56,427 bases of DNA from CAJCIY01 sp036379355. GTDB lineage: Bacteria > Actinomycetota > Actinomycetes > Mycobacteriales > CAJCIY01. The notes beneath the pieces were generated by a model that was given only the letters and a program-made list of their open reading frames with translations, was not told where the DNA came from and made no database searches. Each line of letters starts with the position of its first letter. Within the stretch, counting starts at the first letter, position 1. Both the position numbers and the translations under genes were made by a program. Where the stretch lies: positions 1 through 56,427 of the forward strand of contig DASVGV010000051.1 of assembly GCA_036379355.1 (NCBI GenBank), in the 5' to 3' direction. Of this stretch, positions 1 through 7,685 are shown piece after piece.

Positions 1-1091
1 ACGATGAGGGCGAGCTTGGCCTTCTCCTCGTCGATGGTGAGCGCGTTGCCTTCGACGGTGGAGGAGAAGCCGCACTGGCCCGACAGGCACAGCTGGTCGA
101 GGTCGACGTACCGGGCCGCCTCGTCGATGCGGCGCTTCAGGTCGTCCTTCGACTCCAGCTCCGGGCGTTTGGTCGTGACCAGGCCGAGGACCACCTGCTT
201 GCCGGGCGGGACGAACCGCAGCGGCTCGAAGCCGCCTGACCGCGCGTCGTCCCACTCGCAGAAGAAGCCGTCGACGTCGAGGCCACCGAACAGCGCCTCG
301 GCGACGAAGTCGTACCCGCCTTCGGCGGTCCAGGACGAGCGGAAGTTGCCGCGGCACATGTGCGTCGTGACGTGCAGGGAGTCCGGACGGCCGGCGAGCG
401 CGGCGTTGATCTGCCGGATGTAGCGCTCGTGCTGGTGCTCGGCGTCCCCGCCCTTGGCGGCGAGGTCGGCGCGCTGAGCCGGGTCGTTCAGGTAGGCGAG
501 GCTCGTGTCGTCCAGCTGGAGGTACGTGCAGCCGAGGGCGGCGATCTGCTGGACCTGCTGCGCGTACGCGGCGGACAGGTCGGACCAGAACTCGTCCTCG
601 TCCGGATAGACGCTTCGGTCGATCGCGGCCGGGCCGCCGCGGTAGTGGACCATGCTCGGCGAGGGGATCGTCAGCTTCGGCGTCCCGGTGGTGGCCACCG
701 ACGCGAGGTACGAGAAGTCCGCACCGAAGATCGTGTGGTCCAGGCCGATCTTGCCGTCGACCTTCAGGGCCGCCGAGGTGAAGTCCAGATTGCCCTGGGC
801 GTTGCGGAAGTGGACCTCGATCTTCTCGTCGGTGCGGTGGATGCCCTGCAGCTGGTAGATGAAGTCCATGTGCCAGGAGGTACGACGGAACTCGCCGTCG
901 GTGGCGGTCTGCAGTCCCAGCCCCTCCTGCATCCGGACGACGTCGCGGATGGCCTCGTCCTCGGCCGCGCGCAGCTGCTCGCCGGTGATCGTGCCGGCCG
1001 CGTGGTCGGCACGCGCGGCCAGCAGCTGCGGCGGCCGCAGCAGGCTGCCGACGTGGTCGGCGCGGAACGGCGGAGTGGTGCGCGGTGCCAT
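1..1091 (-). CDS. MetE-like (cobalamin-independent methionine synthase C-terminal family) protein, partial
   Basis: The gene runs off the left edge after about 363 codons; the family is about 370-375 residues, so only a few residues are missing. It starts at an ATG with an AAAGGA-type ribosome binding site. The fold is the UROD/MetE C-terminal barrel. The zinc ligands of MetE can be seen as a His-X-Cys pair in THMCRG (about H244 and C246) and a third Cys in SGQCGF (about C340). The N-terminal half of true MetE is absent. It follows pcaL by 23 bases on the same strand, so it looks like the last gene of the pob-pca operon. Short MetE-like proteins are often labelled methionine synthase, but this family also includes thiol transferases such as epoxyalkane:coenzyme M transferase. 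In this operon a thiol- or methyl-transfer step linked to aromatic substrates is an equally open possibility. The family is clear; the reaction is not. Confidence 0.85.
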   Translation of the reverse strand, partial: MAPRTTPPFRADHVGSLLRPPQLLAARADHAAGTITGEQLRAAEDEAIRDVVRMQEGLGLQTATDGEFRRTSWHMDFIYQLQGIHRTDEKIEVHFRNAQGNLDFTSAALKVDGKIGLDHTIFGADFSYLASVATTGTPKLTIPSPSMVHYRGGPAAIDRSVYPDEDEFWSDLSAAYAQQVQQIAALGCTYLQLDDTSLAYLNDPAQRADLAAKGGDAEHQHERYIRQINAALAGRPDSLHVTTHMCRGNFRSSWTAEGGYDFVAEALFGGLDVDGFFCEWDDARSGGFEPLRFVPPGKQVVLGLVTTKRPELESKDDLKRRIDEAARYVDLDQLCLSGQCGFSSTVEGNALTIDEEKAKLALI

Positions 1092-1114
1092 GGAGGGTCC
1101 TTTCAGTGGTCCGA

Positions 1115-2245
1115 TCAGGTGTCCGGCTCGGTGAGGACCTCGCGCGCGATCGCGAAGGCCCGGTTGGCACGGGGCAGGCCGGCGTACAGCGCGGTGTGCA
1201 GGAGCACCTCGCCGATCTCCTCGGGGGTGAGTCCGTTGCGGCGGGCCGCGCGTACGTGCATCGCGATCTCGGCCTCGGCGCCCAGGGCGACGAGTGCGGC
1301 CAGCGTCGCGATCGACCGGTCGCGGCGGGCGAGCCCCGGGCGCGACCAGACGTCCCCCCACGCGTACCGCGTGATGAGGTCCTGGAAGGGCGCGGTCAGC
1401 TCGGTGGCCGCGGCGACGGAGCGGTCCACGTGCTCGTCGCCCAGTACCGCGCGGCGGGTCCGGAAGCCGGCTTCGAGGGTGGCGCCCCCACCGAGGTGTT
1501 CCAGCAGCAGGCGGGCGACCCGTCCCGGCTGCTCGACCGGCGCGATGTGCGCCGCGTCGGGGAGCACCACCAGCCGGGCTCCGGTGATGCCGTCCGCGAT
1601 CGCGCGCAGCTCCGGTACGGGAGCGGCGGGGTCGTCCGCGCCGGCGACGACGAGCGTCGGCGCGGCGACGCGGGCCAGGTCGGCCCGCAGGTCGGTGCCG
1701 GCCAGCGCGTCGCAGCACTGGGCGTACCCCTCGGCGTCGACTCCGGCCTGCATCGCCTCCAGGCCGGCGACGAGGGCCGGGTCGCGCTCGGCCAGACCGG
1801 CGGTCACCCACAGCCGACGGGGAATGTCTGCGACGACGGCCATCCCACCCTCGCGGACCGCGGCCGCGCGGGCGCGGTAGCGCTCCGCATCGGGGCGAGC
1901 GGTCGTGCACAGCAGGGCCAGCCGGCCGACGCGCGTGGGCTCGCGGGCGGCCAGCCACAGGGCGGTCATGGCGCCGAGGGAGACGCCGGCCAGGTGAGCG
2001 CGGCGGACAGCCAGGTCGTCCAGGACGCCGAGGACGTCGGCGGCCAGGTCGGCGAGCGTGCATGGCCCGCCGCCGTGTCCCAGCGTCGACCGCCCGTGGC
2101 CGCGGGTGTCGATGCGGATGACCCGGAACTGCTCGGCCAGCGCTCCGACGCACGGTGCCCACATCTCGCTGGTGGTGCCGATCGACGCGAGCAGCACCAA
2201 CGGCGGCGCGGCCGCCGGTCCGTCCTCGTACCAGGCGATCGTCAT
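1115..2245 (-). CDS. pcaL: 3-oxoadipate enol-lactonase / 4-carboxymuconolactone decarboxylase fusion (PcaDC)
   Basis: This 376-residue protein fuses two consecutive steps of the protocatechuate branch. Residues about 1-255 are an alpha/beta hydrolase with the nucleophile elbow GVSLGA and a late histidine in PDAAHIAP, matching enol-lactone hydrolase PcaD. Residues about 260-376 are a carboxymuconolactone decarboxylase domain (PcaC), with the family-typical RDRSIATLAALVALG and LLHTALYAGLPRANRAF segments. The ATG at 2245 overlaps the pcaB stop (ATGA); a longer open frame upstream lies inside pcaB and is not used. Such fusions, named pcaL, are known in Actinobacteria. The product would be beta-ketoadipate, the substrate of the PcaIJ transferase encoded upstream in the same operon. 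Confidence 0.93.
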   Translation of the reverse strand: MTIAWYEDGPAAAPPLVLLASIGTTSEMWAPCVGALAEQFRVIRIDTRGHGRSTLGHGGGPCTLADLAADVLGVLDDLAVRRAHLAGVSLGAMTALWLAAREPTRVGRLALLCTTARPDAERYRARAAAVREGGMAVVADIPRRLWVTAGLAERDPALVAGLEAMQAGVDAEGYAQCCDALAGTDLRADLARVAAPTLVVAGADDPAAPVPELRAIADGITGARLVVLPDAAHIAPVEQPGRVARLLLEHLGGGATLEAGFRTRRAVLGDEHVDRSVAAATELTAPFQDLITRYAWGDVWSRPGLARRDRSIATLAALVALGAEAEIAMHVRAARRNGLTPEEIGEVLLHTALYAGLPRANRAFAIAREVLTEPDT

Positions 2246-3402
2246 GCCGGCCGCCCCGCCAGGAACCGGTCGACCAGGTCGCCGGCGTGCCCGAGAGCGG
2301 CGGTTCCGACCGCGCCCGGGAGGCGGTCGAGGTTGCGGGCCATCGCGCCGGTGTCGACGCGCAGGCCGGACAGGGCGTCGTGCAGCCGGGTGGCGGCACC
2401 CGTGGTCGCACGCAGGAGTCCGGTCAGCGCCGGCCACTCGGCGTGCCAGGGGCCGGCGCCGCGCTGCAGCTCCGGCGTCGCGGCGAGGACGGTCGCGACG
2501 AGCCCGGGCGCCTGCGCGGCCGCGGCCCGCGCGGTGGCGGCCGCGATGGCGTTCTGCTTGTGGGGCATCGCGGACGACCCGCCGGGTACGGCCTCGCGGA
2601 CCTCACCGACCTCACCCTGGGCCAGCAGGACGAGGTCGAGCGCGGGCTTGGCGACCGCAGCAGCCGCGGTGCCCAGGGCGCCCGCGAGGTCGGTGACGAC
2701 GGTCCGCTCGGAATGCCAGGGGGCGGCCGGGACGGCGAGGCCCAGGTCGGCGGCGAACGCGGCCACGACGTCGAACCCGTACGGGTGCCAGCCGGCCAGC
2801 GTCCCGACCGCTCCGCCGAGCTGGACCGGCAGGCCGGCCCGGACGCGTGCGAGCCCGCCACCGGCGCGGTCGAGACCGGTGCCCCAGGTCGCGGCCAGCA
2901 CGCCGAACGTGGTCGGCGCGGCCGGCTGCAGCAGCGTCCGCGCCGTCATGGGGGTCAACCGGTGCGCACGGGCCAGGTCCGCGCAGGCGGTGGCGCAGGC
3001 GTCGAGCTCGGCCAGCGTCAGGCCGAGGGTCCGGTACGCCAGGAGCATCAGCGCCGAGTCGAGGATGTCCTGGCTGGTGGCGCCGAGATGGACGGCGGCC
3101 GCCGCGTCGGCGCCGGCACGGGCCTCGACTCGCGCGCGAAGGTCGCGGACCAGGGGAATGACCGGGTTGCCGCCGGCCACCGCGTCCCTGCCCACCGCGG
3201 CCGGATCGCCCGCGGCGAGCTCGTCGCAGGCGGCGGTGACGGCATCCGCCTGCGAGGGCGTGACGAGTCCGACCCGCGCGCACGCGCGAGCCAGGGCGGC
3301 CTCGGCCTCGCACAGCGCCGCGAGCAGGGCTCGGTCGTCGGTCGCCGTCACCGCGCGTGCGGTGCCGAACGCCGGACCGAGCAGCGAACCGTCGAGCGTC
3401 AC
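2242..3402 (-). CDS. pcaB: 3-carboxy-cis,cis-muconate cycloisomerase
   Basis: The product has 386 residues and belongs to the fumarase/aspartase superfamily. It would convert 3-carboxy-cis,cis-muconate to 4-carboxymuconolactone. The superfamily signature GGSSAMPHKQN is present near residue 275, along with GATSQDILDSA near residue 108. It is shorter than some homologues (about 450 residues), because the C-terminal domain is reduced. The start is a GTG 40 bases after the pcaG stop, and no strong ribosome binding site is seen, so the exact start is less sure than the gene. It overlaps pcaL by four bases. Confidence 0.93.
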   Translation of the reverse strand: MTLDGSLLGPAFGTARAVTATDDRALLAALCEAEAALARACARVGLVTPSQADAVTAACDELAAGDPAAVGRDAVAGGNPVIPLVRDLRARVEARAGADAAAAVHLGATSQDILDSALMLLAYRTLGLTLAELDACATACADLARAHRLTPMTARTLLQPAAPTTFGVLAATWGTGLDRAGGGLARVRAGLPVQLGGAVGTLAGWHPYGFDVVAAFAADLGLAVPAAPWHSERTVVTDLAGALGTAAAAVAKPALDLVLLAQGEVGEVREAVPGGSSAMPHKQNAIAAATARAAAAQAPGLVATVLAATPELQRGAGPWHAEWPALTGLLRATTGAATRLHDALSGLRVDTGAMARNLDRLPGAVGTAALGHAGDLVDRFLAGRPA

Positions 3403-3442
3403 AGTGGCCAGGGTTCCAGACGTGGCACCGTCGCAGGAAGGG

Positions 3443-4012
3443 TCACAGCAGGAAGAACGGTGTCTCGGACTCGCCCTGGAGGCGGATGTCGAAGCGCAGG
3501 GTTCCGTCGGCCTCCTGCCGCGCGACGAGGAGGCGACGGTCGTCCTCGTCGAGGGTGGCGAGGAGCGGGTCGGCGGCGTTCGCGTCCGGCTCGTCCGGGA
3601 AGTACAGCCGGGTGACGAGCCGGTTCAGCAGGCCGCGGGCGAACACGCTGACGTCGAGGTGCGGTGCCTCGGTCCGCCCGTCCTCTGCCGGGAGCCTTCC
3701 GGGCTTGACCGTACGGAACCAGAACTCGCCGGCGGCGTCCGTGGGGCAGCGGCCGAACCCGCGGAAGCCCGGCTGGGCAGGGCCGCGGGGGTCGTCGGGG
3801 TGGGCGAACCGGCCGTCCGGATCCGCCTGCCACGTCTCGATCAGCCCGTCGGGTACGGGGTCGCCGGCACCGTCGGTCAGCCGCCCGACGACACGGATCG
3901 CACCCGGGGCGCCGTCCGGGACGACGTCCGGGCCATCGGCCCAGGGCAGCACCATGTGCAGGAACGGCCCGATCGTCTGCGAGGGCGTCGAGCCCAGGTC
4001 CAGTTCAGGCAT
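3443..4012 (-). CDS. pcaG: Protocatechuate 3,4-dioxygenase alpha subunit
   Basis: This 189-residue protein is the alpha subunit of intradiol protocatechuate 3,4-dioxygenase. The N-terminal SQTIGPFLHM segment, the GLIETWQADPDGRF stretch and the C-terminal FDIRLQGESETPFF motif are typical. As expected for the alpha chain, the iron-binding Tyr/Tyr/His/His set is missing; it contributes to the active-site pocket only. It overlaps the end of pcaH by eight bases, so the two subunits are probably translationally coupled. Confidence 0.95.
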   Translation of the reverse strand: MPELDLGSTPSQTIGPFLHMVLPWADGPDVVPDGAPGAIRVVGRLTDGAGDPVPDGLIETWQADPDGRFAHPDDPRGPAQPGFRGFGRCPTDAAGEFWFRTVKPGRLPAEDGRTEAPHLDVSVFARGLLNRLVTRLYFPDEPDANAADPLLATLDEDDRRLLVARQEADGTLRFDIRLQGESETPFFLL

Positions 4013-4730
4013 CGTGGGGTCCGCTCTCGAACGGGGTCTGCTCGCGGCCCCGGAGGACGACGTCGAACCGGAACCCGAGCGCCCAGTGGTCGCTGGTCAC
4101 CTCGTGGTCGTAGCTCGAGACCATCCGCGCCCGGGCCTTCTCGTCGGGGACCGAGGTGAAGATCGGGTCCTGGAAGAAGAGCGGGTCGTCGGGGAAGTAC
4201 ATCTGGGTGATGAGGCGCTGGGTGAACGCCTGCCCGAACAGCGAGAAGTGGATGTGCGCGGGTCGCCAGGCGTTGTGGTGATTCCCCCAGGGATAGGCGC
4301 CGGGCCGGATCGTGGTGAACGCGTAGTGCCCGTCGCCGTCGGTCACGGTGCGGCCGGTGCCGTCGAAGTGCGGGTCGAGGGGAGAGGGCCACTGGTCGAC
4401 GACGTGCCGGTAGCGCCCGCCCGCGTTCGCCTGCCACACCTCGACCAGCGTGTTCGGGACCGGACGACCGTCACCGTCCAGGACCCGCCCGTGGACGACG
4501 ATCCGCTGGCCCACGGCCTCGCCGCCGTTCGCGCGGGTCAGGTCGTCGTCTCCCGGCTGCAGCCGGTCCTCGCCGAACAGCGGCCCGGTCAGCTCGGTCA
4601 GCCGCTGCGGCAGCAGCCGCAGTGGCCGCGACGGGTGCCGCAGCGCGGTGCTGCGATACCCGGCGAAGTCGTACGCCGGGTGCGTCCCCTCCGGGTCGAT
4701 CCGGTATCCAGGGGGCAGCGCGGTGGTCAT
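4005..4730 (-). CDS. pcaH: Protocatechuate 3,4-dioxygenase beta subunit
   Basis: The catalytic beta subunit has 241 residues. It cleaves protocatechuate between the hydroxyls using non-haem Fe(III) and O2. All four iron ligands can be placed: Tyr107 in GGRYRH, Tyr146 in GAYPW, and His159 and His161 in RPAHIHFS. The N-terminal dioxygenase extension (residues about 1-60) and the intradiol core follow the family order. The ATG overlaps the pcaJ stop (ATGA). Together with pcaG it forms the (alpha-beta)n enzyme in the cytoplasm. Confidence 0.96.
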   Translation of the reverse strand: MTTALPPGYRIDPEGTHPAYDFAGYRSTALRHPSRPLRLLPQRLTELTGPLFGEDRLQPGDDDLTRANGGEAVGQRIVVHGRVLDGDGRPVPNTLVEVWQANAGGRYRHVVDQWPSPLDPHFDGTGRTVTDGDGHYAFTTIRPGAYPWGNHHNAWRPAHIHFSLFGQAFTQRLITQMYFPDDPLFFQDPIFTSVPDEKARARMVSSYDHEVTSDHWALGFRFDVVLRGREQTPFESGPHDA

Positions 4731-5491
4731 GGTGACTCCAAGGTCGCGACGAGCTCGCGGAGCACGGTCAGCTCCGTGTCGGTGGGCGGGTCGGTGACGG
4801 CGGGATCGGGGGCGACGCGCAGCGGCCAGCCGGTCGCCGCCCGCACGTCCTCGACGCGGACGCCGGGATGCAGTCCGGTCAGGACCAGCTCGCAGGTACG
4901 CGGGTCGGGCTCGAGGACGCCGAGGTCGCTGATGACCTTGACCGGACCGCGGCCGCGCAGGCCGAGCCGCTCGCGGTCACCGGGGCCGCGGCCGAAGCCG
5001 ACCGAGGTCACGAAGTCGACCCGCTCGACGAACGAGCGCAGCGACTGGTTCATGACGATGAGCACCTCGCCGCACGACGCGGCGATCTCCGGCGCACCAC
5101 CGGCGCCGGGCAGGCGCACCTTCGCGTGGTCGTACGAGCCGATCACCGTGGTGTTGATGTTCGCGTACCGGTCCAGCTGCGCGCCGCCGAGGAAGCCGAC
5201 GTCGACGCGGCCGGCCTGGAGCCAGTAGTTGAACACCTCGGGGATGCCGATGACGGCGTCGGCGGTCTCGGCGAGCACGCCGTCGCCGATCGACAGGGGG
5301 AGCCGGTCGGGCTTGGCGCCGAGGGTGCCGGACTCGTAGATCAGCACGAGGTTCGGCGCGTGGGTGCGCCGGGCGAGGTTCGCGGCGGTGCTCGGCTTGC
5401 CGATGCCGACGAAGCAGACGGCGCCGTCGCGCAGCGAGCGGGCGGCCGTCACCGCCATCATCTCGTCGCTGGTCACGTCCGCGATCGTCAC
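4727..5491 (-). CDS. pcaJ: 3-oxoadipate CoA-transferase subunit B
   Basis: This is the beta subunit of succinyl-CoA:3-oxoadipate CoA-transferase, 254 residues. The catalytic glutamate that carries the CoA thioester lies in IYESGTLG near residue 50, the position of the SENG-type motif in this family. The chosen start is the GTG at 5491, which overlaps the pcaI stop as GTGA and gives MTIADVTSDEMM. The frame is open further upstream, but only inside pcaI. It pairs with PcaI to activate beta-ketoadipate; the final thiolase (PcaF) is not in this window. Confidence 0.94.
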   Translation of the reverse strand: MTIADVTSDEMMAVTAARSLRDGAVCFVGIGKPSTAANLARRTHAPNLVLIYESGTLGAKPDRLPLSIGDGVLAETADAVIGIPEVFNYWLQAGRVDVGFLGGAQLDRYANINTTVIGSYDHAKVRLPGAGGAPEIAASCGEVLIVMNQSLRSFVERVDFVTSVGFGRGPGDRERLGLRGRGPVKVISDLGVLEPDPRTCELVLTGLHPGVRVEDVRAATGWPLRVAPDPAVTDPPTDTELTVLRELVATLESP

Positions 5492-6306
5492 GAGGTCCCC
5501 GCTCCCAGCACTTCGCGGCCGAGCCACTCGGTGAACCGCTCGCGGTCCCGGCTGATCGCGTCCCACGAGACGTAGTAGCCGTTGTCGCGCTCGGAGTAGC
5601 CGTGGGCGTACGACGGGTGCGCCCCGCCCGGCACCTCCGCCACCGCCGTCACCGCCCAGGACGGCAGGACGACGGCGCCGGGCACGGGGGAGAGCTCGTC
5701 GACGACCTCCTCCACCGTCACCAGCGCCCGGCGGGCCGCGAGCACGGCTTCCTTCTGGATGCCGACGATGCCCCACATCTGCACGTTGCCGTCCCGATCC
5801 GCCTGCTGTGCATGAATGATCGTCGTGTCGATGGCGAGCGCCGACACCGCCGCGAGCCGCTCCCCGGTGAACGGGCAGGTGACCGACCGGATGCTGGGGC
5901 TCTGCCCGACGAGGTCGGTGCCGGAGTAGCCGCGCAGCAGGGCGAACGGCAGCCCCGAGGCCGCCGCGACGTACCGGTTGGCCATCCCCGCGTGGCTGTG
6001 CTCCTCGACCTCGAGCGGGGCGGGCCAGGCGTTCTCGATCGCGTCCCGGAACCGGTGCAGCGAGCCGACACCCGGGTTGCCGCCCCAGGAGAAGATCAGC
6101 TTGCGGGCGCACCCGGCGCCGATCATCTCGTCGTAGACGATGTCGGGCGTCATCCGGACGAGCGTCAGGTCCCGGCGCCTCTGGCGGATGATCTCCCTGC
6201 CTGCCGCGACCGGGATCAGGTGCGTGAAACCTTCCAGCGCGACCGTGTCGCCGTCGTGCACCAGTTCGGCGACGGCCTCGGACAGGGGCATGATGCGGGC
6301 TCTCAC
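5488..6306 (-). CDS. pcaI: 3-oxoadipate CoA-transferase subunit A
   Basis: This is the alpha subunit of the same CoA-transferase, about 272 residues. The N-terminal GDTVALEGFTHLIP segment and the GWGIxG-like stretch NVQMWGIVG fit the family. Two starts are possible: GTG at 6306, overlapping the pobA stop as GTGA, and ATG at 6291, giving 267 residues. The GTG is preferred because the pcaI-pcaJ junction uses the same four-base overlap. It is co-transcribed with pobA and pcaJ. Confidence 0.93.
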   Translation of the reverse strand: MRARIMPLSEAVAELVHDGDTVALEGFTHLIPVAAGREIIRQRRRDLTLVRMTPDIVYDEMIGAGCARKLIFSWGGNPGVGSLHRFRDAIENAWPAPLEVEEHSHAGMANRYVAAASGLPFALLRGYSGTDLVGQSPSIRSVTCPFTGERLAAVSALAIDTTIIHAQQADRDGNVQMWGIVGIQKEAVLAARRALVTVEEVVDELSPVPGAVVLPSWAVTAVAEVPGGAHPSYAHGYSERDNGYYVSWDAISRDRERFTEWLGREVLGAGTS

Positions 6307-7487
6307 CGGTAGGACCAGCCCTGTCGGTACGGCATTCCGGTGTAGTTCTCCGCGAGCGAGGTCTCCATCGCCCGCGACGTGGTCACGTACTCCAGCTGCG
6401 CCAGCGCGAGCTGGTGGCCGAACGCGTCCTCGTGCGGGTCGACGTGCAGCATCGTCGTCATCCACCACGAGAAGTGCGTCGCCCGCCAGACCCGCCACAG
6501 GGCCGCGTCGGTGTAGCCGGCGATCAGGTCCTCGCGTCGCTCGGCATAGAAGCCGCCGAGCGCCCGCGCCAGCACCCGGACGTCGGACATGGCCAGGTTC
6601 ATGCCCTTCGCGCCGGTCGGCGGCACGATGTGCGCGGCGTCGCCGGCGAGCAGCAGGCGGCCGTGCTGCATGGGCGTGGCGACGAAGCTGCGCATCGGCG
6701 TGATGCCCTTGTCGAAGATCCGCCCCTCGGTGAGGACGAAGCCGTCGGTCGTGGTGAAGCGGGTGTGCAGCCCGGCCCAGATCCGCTCGTCCGACCAGGC
6801 CGCGACGTCCTCGTCGGGACGGACCTGGAGGTACATGCGCACGATCTCGGGAGTGCGCATCGAGTGCAGCGCGAACCCCTCGTCGTGCCGGGCATAGATC
6901 AGCTCGGCCGACGACGACGGCGCCTCGGCGAGAATCCCCAGCCAGGCGAACGGATAGTGCCTTTCGTACACCGTCTGGTCCGGGACGTACTGGCGGCAGA
7001 TCCCGTGGAACCCGTCGGTCCCGGCGACGAAGTCGCACTCCAGCGAGTGCTGCTCGCCGCCCTGCACGAACGTGATCCGCGGGCGCGACCCGTCCAGGTC
7101 GTGCAGGGTCACGCCCTCGACCTCGAAGCGGATGTCACCGCCCTCGGCGAGCCGCGCCGCGATGAGGTCCTTCACGATCTCCTGCTGGCCGTAGACCGTG
7201 ATGTGCCGCCCGGTCAGGGCCGTGAAGTCGATGCGGTGGCGGGTACGGGAGAACCGCAGCTCGGTCCCCTCGTGCGGCATCCCCTCGGCGTCCATGCGCT
7301 TGCCGACGCCGGCTTCGCGCAGCGTCTCGGCCGACCCGTGTTCCAGCACGCCGGCGCGGACGCGCTGCTCGACGTACGCACGGTCGTGCCGTTCCAGCAC
7401 GACCGACTCGATCCCTTGCAGGTGCAGCAGCTGCGACAGCAGGAGACCCGCCGGGCCGGCCCCGACGATCCCCACCTGTGTCCGCAT
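6303..7487 (-). CDS. pobA: 4-hydroxybenzoate 3-monooxygenase
   Basis: This 394-residue class A flavoprotein hydroxylases 4-hydroxybenzoate to protocatechuate with NAD(P)H and O2. The Rossmann GAGPAG motif is at residues 9-14, the DG motif (AGTDGF) near 156-160, and the GD motif (LLLAGDAAHIVPPTGAKG) near 278-295. Tyr198 in ELIYARHDEGF matches the substrate-contacting tyrosine of the Pseudomonas enzyme. The length is the family norm. The ribosome binding site AGGAGGA overlaps the stop codon of an 18-codon upstream ORF, so translation of the two is probably coupled. It heads the pob-pca operon. Confidence 0.96.
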   Translation of the reverse strand: MRTQVGIVGAGPAGLLLSQLLHLQGIESVVLERHDRAYVEQRVRAGVLEHGSAETLREAGVGKRMDAEGMPHEGTELRFSRTRHRIDFTALTGRHITVYGQQEIVKDLIAARLAEGGDIRFEVEGVTLHDLDGSRPRITFVQGGEQHSLECDFVAGTDGFHGICRQYVPDQTVYERHYPFAWLGILAEAPSSSAELIYARHDEGFALHSMRTPEIVRMYLQVRPDEDVAAWSDERIWAGLHTRFTTTDGFVLTEGRIFDKGITPMRSFVATPMQHGRLLLAGDAAHIVPPTGAKGMNLAMSDVRVLARALGGFYAERREDLIAGYTDAALWRVWRATHFSWWMTTMLHVDPHEDAFGHQLALAQLEYVTTSRAMETSLAENYTGMPYRQGWSYR

Positions 7488-7502
7488 CGGCTGCTGCTCC
7501 TC

Positions 7503-7559
7503 CTACCGCATCCAGGAGAGGATGTGACCCGACCGCCCGGCCGTGTCCAGCAGCGTCAT
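7503..7559 (-). CDS. 18-residue upstream leader ORF of the pobA operon
   Basis: An ATG at 7559 opens an 18-codon frame encoding MTLLDTAGRSGHILSWMR and ending in TAG at 7503-7505. It is preceded by AAGGAGG with a six-base spacer, one of the best ribosome binding sites in the window. Its stop codon overlaps the AGGAGGA site of pobA, 15 bases before the pobA ATG. A -10-like CATAAT lies about 33 bases upstream. The peptide resembles nothing I can name. It could serve as a coupling or leader peptide, or as a short product. That it is translated is inferred only from the ribosome binding site and layout. Confidence 0.5.
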   Translation of the reverse strand: MTLLDTAGRSGHILSWMR

Positions 7560-7591
7560 GGGGCACCTCCTTGCGTGCTCACCATCCGCTC

Positions 7592-7597
7592 ATTATG
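7592..7597 (-). promoter_or_regulatory. Putative -10 element of the pobA operon
   Basis: On the minus strand the hexamer reads CATAAT, one mismatch from TATAAT. It lies about 33 bases before the leader ORF start. The upstream inverted repeats cover the region where the spacer and -35 would be, so bound protein could block or assist RNA polymerase. No good -35 hexamer is seen 17 bases upstream. Confidence 0.4.
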
Positions 7598-7630
7598 TTC
7601 GCATGACGAACGGCTGTTCTGTTGCTGAAC
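7597..7630. promoter_or_regulatory. Tandem operator-like inverted repeats between pobA and the amidohydrolase operon
   Basis: The first site (7597-7611) reads GTTCG-CATGA-CGAAC. The second (7616-7630) reads GTTCT-GTTGC-TGAAC, so both share GTTC-N7-GAAC. They are 19 bases apart start to start, about two helical turns, and lie in the divergent promoter region. The same repeat occurs at 10993-11009 before the ABC importer. Binding by the IclR protein encoded at 10097 is the natural inference but is not shown. Confidence 0.5.
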
Positions 7631-7685
7631 GCTATTGCCCGGCGGGGTCGCCCGTCAACACGCCGCGACGTACGAAGGGACGCTC

